DNA of 64,000 nucleotides, taken from contig CM056380.1 of assembly GCA_029718625.1 (NCBI GenBank), forward strand, positions 110,862,302 to 110,926,301, read 5' to 3'. Shown in pieces: positions 59,758 to 64,000 of this stretch. Within the stretch, counting starts at the first letter, position 1, and every line of letters starts with the position of its first letter. The notes under the pieces are model-generated. The model searched no databases. It saw only the letters and a list, made by a program, of their open reading frames with translations, and was not told the origin of the DNA. This DNA is from Synaphobranchus kaupii. Its lineage: Eukaryota > Chordata > Actinopteri > Anguilliformes > Synaphobranchidae. A program made the translations under genes and the position numbers.

Positions 59758-61072
59758 TGTCATGGTTTGTGGCCCTTTTTTCCTTGCGGTCGGTTTCCTT
59801 GGTAGCCACGCGAGGGCACTGCCCTTTTAGTGGATGTTTGCTCCGCCCCGTCTTGATTGTGGAGTTTCTCTCAGCATCACACCTGTGCGTGGTTACCCTG
59901 GAGCTATTTAAGCCCATGTTTTCCTCCATTCTGGGCTTTGATATTAATTTGTATTGTCTGGCATTATTTGCTCTGTTTTGTGTGTGGTATTATTTTGCCC
60001 TTTGATTGCTTAGCCAGTATGATTAGGTCTTGGTTTTTTAGGAGACCATTTTTGCTCCAGAGTGTTTTATTGGAGTAATGCGGGACTTGCCTTTGTGGAT
60101 ATATTAGGACTTTTCCCCCCTGGCTCTTTTCTGTCTCTGCTTCCTGGTCTTTCCTTTCTTCCGTTGCCTAGATCCTTTTGCCTTTTCTGTCTCTTCCTCC
60201 TCTCTCTGTCTGCTTTCTTCCATGAAAGCGAGAGGAGTCTTTGTTTGTTTGTGAGTGTATTTGTATAGTAATTTCTTACTAAGAGACCGGGCGTTTTTAT
60301 CGTACTGACAGGTACGGCTTTATTTATTCTGAGAGGCAGGGCGTGTATTTTCTATTAAGCTTGCGTTAGTCTTTTAGCCGGTAAATGTCCGGTGCACCCG
60401 TCCTGTTCGTCCTTCGGTACCTGTCTCCGTACATGGAGCTTTGGCGATTTTGTTTGGAACTGTAGTTCTGTTTCGTCATTCGGTACATGTCTTCCTATAG
60501 GGAAGACTGGGCGATGTTGTGGACATGTTTGTGTGTGACTGCGAGTCTGAGAGTAGCCTTGGAACGTTAGATCTCTGTTCCTTTCGCCTCCTCGTATACT
60601 ATCTCGTATTATTTTGCAGGGTTTGTTGGCTGTGTGTTTTAATTGTATCATTTATGCTACTCGCCTATTCTAACGCCTCAGTACTGAGGCAGGGCGTTTA
60701 TTATTGCTGGCTCTTTAGTTACTTAGCTCGTAGAGGTATGGGACCGCATATCTCTGCTCTATTCGCTGTAAAATGTTTCTCTCTCCTGGGAGATCGGGCG
60801 TTCACACTTTTACTGAGTTACTTAGCTCGTAGAAGTATAGGGTAGTTCTTTGTTCCATTAGCCTTGTTTGGTTTTCTTACTGAGAAACCTGGCGTTTGCG
60901 CTTCTACTCATTGGTGTGTGACAGTGAGCCGGTTAGTAGCTTTGGTACGTGTGTTCCCTGTCTTGTCTCCTTCCCTTAATTACAGGGTTTCCCATCCTAG
61001 TGGCCTAGTGCTTAATGAATCCCCCTTGCTGCGTTTGGCCCCTCCTACCTCACACGTCACGCCACCATTACA
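59758..61072 (+). mobile_element. Solo LTR B, 1315 bp, 5-bp target duplication ACTAT
   Basis: It begins TGTCATGG, ends CATTACA, and is flanked by ACTAT at 59753-59757 and 61073-61077. It aligns with LTR A at both ends (GTGGATGTTTGCTCCGCCCC, GAGCTATTTAAGCCCATG, CCTCACACGTCACGCC). The middle differs by large indels. Same orientation as LTR A, but the separate target duplications show an independent insertion. Confidence 0.9.
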
Positions 61073-61261
61073 ACTATTGCCTCTGACATGTGGTCAATTA
61101 TTAGCTGATCTTGCGAATCTAAAGAAGCAGTCTCATCCGGGTGCAAGAACGGTAATATTTCAGAACTCTTACCTTTTCCCACAGCAACAGCGGAACACAT
61201 CACGCTTAAACCTTCACTCCGAGCTATTCCCTCATTGGTCTAGCTGCGCGGGATTTACAAG

Positions 61262-61390
61262 GGTACAGATGCACCAATACCATTTTTTTTCTGATCGAGT
61301 ATGAGTACTAAGTACTCAGGTTTGGGTACCGATACTGAGTATCGATGCAAGTATTTTTCACAATATTGCATTTTTATGTTATCAAAAAAG
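61262..61390. mobile_element. Possible hAT-type repeat end
   Basis: ACAGATGCACCAATACCA followed by repeated GAGTACTAAGTACTCAGG and CCGATACTGAGTATCGATGC resembles a common fish non-autonomous hAT end. I could not find the other end. Confidence 0.4.
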
Positions 61391-62094
61391 TGAGACCACT
61401 AGTTTTGAAGACCCTGGAGTATTATTTTTCATAGATTTGTGTGTTCACTCTATTATCAAAAAACTCTCACTGAGTTCCAGTAAACAAACATGGAACTGTT
61501 TCTCAATTCCAATAAAATAACATGGACTTGTAACAAAGTTTCAGTAAAACAGTCTTTGAAGCTCTGACCTAGTTTCTGTAGAATAGATTACAAAACTGTC
61601 CATTTAAAAAAAATGTTGCCTAAGCCTATAGTCAGCTTGGTATTTAATTTGTTTTCCCATAGTTTTCTTCCATCAAAAACCTATTAGCTACACACACACC
61701 ACACACACACACACACACCAGTGTTTCCCACTGACTGCTGTCAGCCGCACCAATGAAGTTATGTACAGATAGTTAATTGAGAACATTAACCATTCCTGGC
61801 ATTGGCCATGGTCAAATACAATGTGATTATTTTCAGTACAGGATTATGTGTTTATGTCAGGGAAGTAACTGTCAGATATAGTGGGGTCAGAGTGGGTTAA
61901 CCAATAGGTGGTAAAAACGTAGGCGATGCATCAACAGATGCTTTGCAGTTCCGGTTTCTGAGCCAATCATGGCGTACTGCACTTTACCAACGTAGAAGAA
62001 GAAGAAAAACTCTTATGTGTCGTAATCAAACATGGTAGCATTTTGTCACTCAACATCAACTTTGTTTTAGCATGTTTACAGATTGCATTTCAAC
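61391..62094. other. Intergenic spacer with a short (AC)n at about 61690-61718
   Basis: No gene recognised. Confidence 0.3.
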
Positions 62095-62099
62095 ATTTC

Positions 62100-62902
62100 T
62101 GTCGTGTCCCGTTCCATTTCCGTTTGTCTGGCCTTCCTCCCCGTGTTTTCCTCTCGCCCTTTACCTTGTGTTTCTCCTTCCACCCGCACCTGTGTTGTGT
62201 TTCTCTGGTTAAGTGCCCCACCTGTTCCTCATTGTTTCCTTGTCAAGTCCTGTATATTACCGGCCCCATTCCTTTGTTCGAAGCCGGACCGTCTTGTGGA
62301 GTAGCTTGTCTTAGCTCTTCGTTCCCATCATGTGGTTATGTCTTGTCCAGTTTGTTTTATGTTAGTTTGCTTTTTAGTTTCGCCCTTCCCTCCATGTTCG
62401 TTCATGTCTAGTCCTGTGTTCCCTGGCGGCTCCATCCAAGGCTCCCTCGTTCCTCCAAGGCTCCCTCGTTCCTTCCTGGCTCCCTTGCTCCTGTCAGGCT
62501 GAGCGCCTGAACCCCAGGCTGAGCGCCTGGCCCTGACCGCACACTCCCCGCGCCATCTGCGGTCCCCCGCACCTGTTCCTACCCCCAGGCTGAGCGCCTG
62601 TCCCCCGGGCCTCCACGCCTTCTGTCCCCCGGCTGTGCGCCCGTTCCTGACCGCAGGCCCCCGCACCAGTCCAGGTTCCTGACCCTCCAGGTTCCTGTCC
62701 TCCCTGGTCCAGCCGCCTCCTGCCCAGTCTGTCATGGCCCCCTTCCTGCCCAGTCGGCAACACCCCGTTTCCTGCCTGTTCATGTGGTCTGTTGTCTTCT
62801 CTCGCCCTGTCTGTCTGAATAAATGTACTCCCTGGTGGAGTTTTCCCCTGAGCCGTCTCTGAGTCTTGCATTTGGGTCCAGTTCCTGTCCGGGAATGTAA
62901 CA
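62100..62902 (+). mobile_element. Solo LTR of a second family, 803 bp, 5-bp target duplication ATTTC
   Basis: It begins TGTCGTGTCCCG and ends GGGAATGTAACA. ATTTC is duplicated exactly at 62095-62099 and 62903-62907. Near the right end there is AATAAATGTACTCCCTGGTG and GAGTCTTGCATTTGGGTCC, a U5-like arrangement typical of fish Gypsy LTRs. The C-rich middle has short GGCTGAGCGCCTG repeats. The 191-codon minus frame here is a by-product of GC-rich LTR sequence. Confidence 0.9.
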
Positions 62903-62907
62903 ATTTC

Positions 62908-63440
62908 AGTGAATTGAAGTTTAATTTAAAATTTAAAATTTAAAATATTGTGATTATGTAAAAATAAAAATAGGCAGATTTTTTTGTGCATTTTGGCTCT
63001 ACAGAAAAGTTGGACAGCGTGACATCCGCCTTCCCTAGTGATGGCAGGGCACATATGAATAATGTTAGAATTGATTTACTGTAAGTAGTGTAGCTGTAAT
63101 TAAACTGGGGTGGGGGTGATAAAATGAAACTATAATCAAAAAATGATAAAGTAATAAATCAAACTGTTAGCTGTCATTGTCATACTGTGCTTACTTTATC
63201 AGTTCATCAGTTAAAACAGTTGCGCAAACAGTACATCCACATCACCTAGTTTATTGGATCAAAATTGGTTATGAGAATTAATATTTGTGTTTTCTGATTT
63301 TAAAGTGAAACCAGCAGCTCATAAAAAGCTTTGCAGCTATAATTTATAAATCACAAACAACCACATAAATTATGCGCACGGGAACAAATGCAACAATCCC
63401 ACCCTGGTGAACGCTCCTCATTTTTATATAACTAGGCCAA
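62908..63440. other. Intergenic, nothing recognised
   Basis: AT-rich with no supported feature. Confidence 0.3.
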
Positions 63441-63479
63441 TTTTGAACAAGGTGCAATGCCAACAGAAAGAAAATGCAG

Positions 63480-63560
63480 GAAAAATCGAAGAAGAGGAAT
63501 TTCAGTGAGGAAGAGGTTGAAGTCTTCCTCTCCGCCATCAGGAAATCCTCAGGTGATGAC
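63480..63560 (+). pseudogene. Harbinger-associated Myb/SANT-like ORF remnant
   Basis: The + strand reads KSKKRNFSEEEVEVFLSAIR followed by KSSG. This is the start of a Myb/SANT-like domain of the sort encoded by the second gene of PIF/Harbinger elements. It is followed by unrelated sequence and faces the transposase remnant on the other strand. Confidence 0.5.
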
Positions 63561-63990
63561 TCCAGGTTCGTCGGGTTTCAAATTCTCAGGGCGAAGTTCA
63601 AGCCCATGGCTCAAAGCTATTTTGCAGAACACACAACAGGCTGAAATGATATGGCAGACCTTTTCTGGTTGATACATGCTTCCCTCCTGCTGTATCCAGG
63701 CAAAGGCACCTACTCTTAAGCATGTGTATTGTGCGGTCCACAACTGAACTCGCGTGGGCCTGGGTTATGCTGTAAAATTTCTCCTCTGCTATCTGAGCGT
63801 TGGTCTTTAAAGGATAGAAGCCATACGTCTCCCCCAGTTCCAGACTCAAGGCGATTCCCCACACTGCTGTTGCACCCTGGCCACCTGGTGACCACATTAG
63901 TGAGTGACATTCGGGCGACACAACTCAACCGCACATTAATTGCGTGGTAGATTTTGTGGTTCACATAAATGTATTCATTGATCACAGGTG
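63540..63990 (-). pseudogene. PIF/Harbinger transposase C-terminal remnant
   Basis: Minus frames give LETYGFYPLKTNAQIAEEKF-like and RTIHMLKSRCLCLDTAGG, then, after a frameshift, YQPEKVCHIISACCVFCKIA followed by LSHGLEL. This is the ending of DDE_Tnp_4-type Harbinger transposase (R-T-I-x-LK-x-R-x4-D, then KVC-x-II-AC-VLHN). Its expected Leu-His-Asn appears as Phe-Cys-Lys. The catalytic core would lie beyond the window edge. Inactive. Confidence 0.75.
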
Positions 63991-64000
63991 CTCATATTGC

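Noticed and set aside
55611..61072. One full-length LTR retrotransposon with LTR A and LTR B as its two ends
   Set aside because: Each LTR has its own, different 5-bp target duplication (GTTTT and ACTAT), and the 2.2 kb between them has no gag, pol or primer-binding site.
62328..62903. 191-codon minus-strand ORF
   Set aside because: It lies wholly inside a solo LTR with exact target duplication. GC-rich low-complexity translation without a domain.

Overview
The window is vertebrate nuclear DNA, almost certainly from a teleost fish. The evidence is long introns, very few coding bases, long dinucleotide microsatellites (CT, GT, GA, TA, CA), and several interspersed repeats of types I know from fish genomes: a tRNA-derived SINE, hAT and PIF/Harbinger elements, Ty3/Gypsy-type LTRs, and a non-LTR retrotransposon embedded in CT tracts. 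I cannot place the species. There is no sign of prokaryotic or organellar sequence.

One protein-coding gene is clear: the 3' part of plpp4 (phospholipid phosphatase 4, also called PPAPDC1A) on the + strand. Four consecutive coding exons are joined in compatible phase: 3478-3541, 6080-6204, 31899-32069 and 38387-38586. They supply roughly the last 186 residues of a protein of about 270, including the three PAP2 catalytic motifs and the family C-terminus. The earlier exons lie upstream of the window. The last intron begins with a GC rather than a GT donor. From 38587 to 64000 I see no further gene, only 3' UTR and then intergenic DNA.

Layout. 1-1490: diverged transposon copy in intron 3. 3478-6204: exons 4 and 5, with a 60-bp hairpin, a tRNA-like sequence and a SINE between them. 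6278-6602: Harbinger-type MITE. 9322-11849: 2.5-kb transposon with arms of about 720 bp. 13.4-22.5 kb: mostly unrecognised intron with a (GT)n tract, a possible LTR, an hAT MITE and a 61-bp minisatellite. 22.5-31.9 kb: head-to-tail array of copies of one non-LTR retrotransposon, each separated from the next by a CT tract. The last CT tract is the polypyrimidine tract of plpp4 exon 6. One copy is split by a Tc1-like fragment that holds a 3.2-kb hAT, which in turn holds an LTR fragment. 32.4-35.4 kb: nested DNA transposons, an L2/CR1-like fragment and a 53-bp tandem repeat in intron 6. 38.4 kb: last exon. 42.6-46.6 kb: hAT-related and LINE remnants and a 33-bp minisatellite. 48170-51353: hAT with 8-bp target duplication containing a Gypsy pol fragment and a perfect 36-bp palindrome. 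55611-57529, 59758-61072 and 62100-62902: three solo LTRs, each with an exact 5-bp target duplication. 63.4-64.0 kb: Harbinger transposase remnant running off the end.

The most interesting point is the link between the CT-tract retrotransposon array and the exon 6 splice site. The plpp4 3' splice site appears to sit in the same kind of microsatellite the element inserts into, so the sequence feeding that site is now retrotransposon-derived. I did not find a clearly new protein system.
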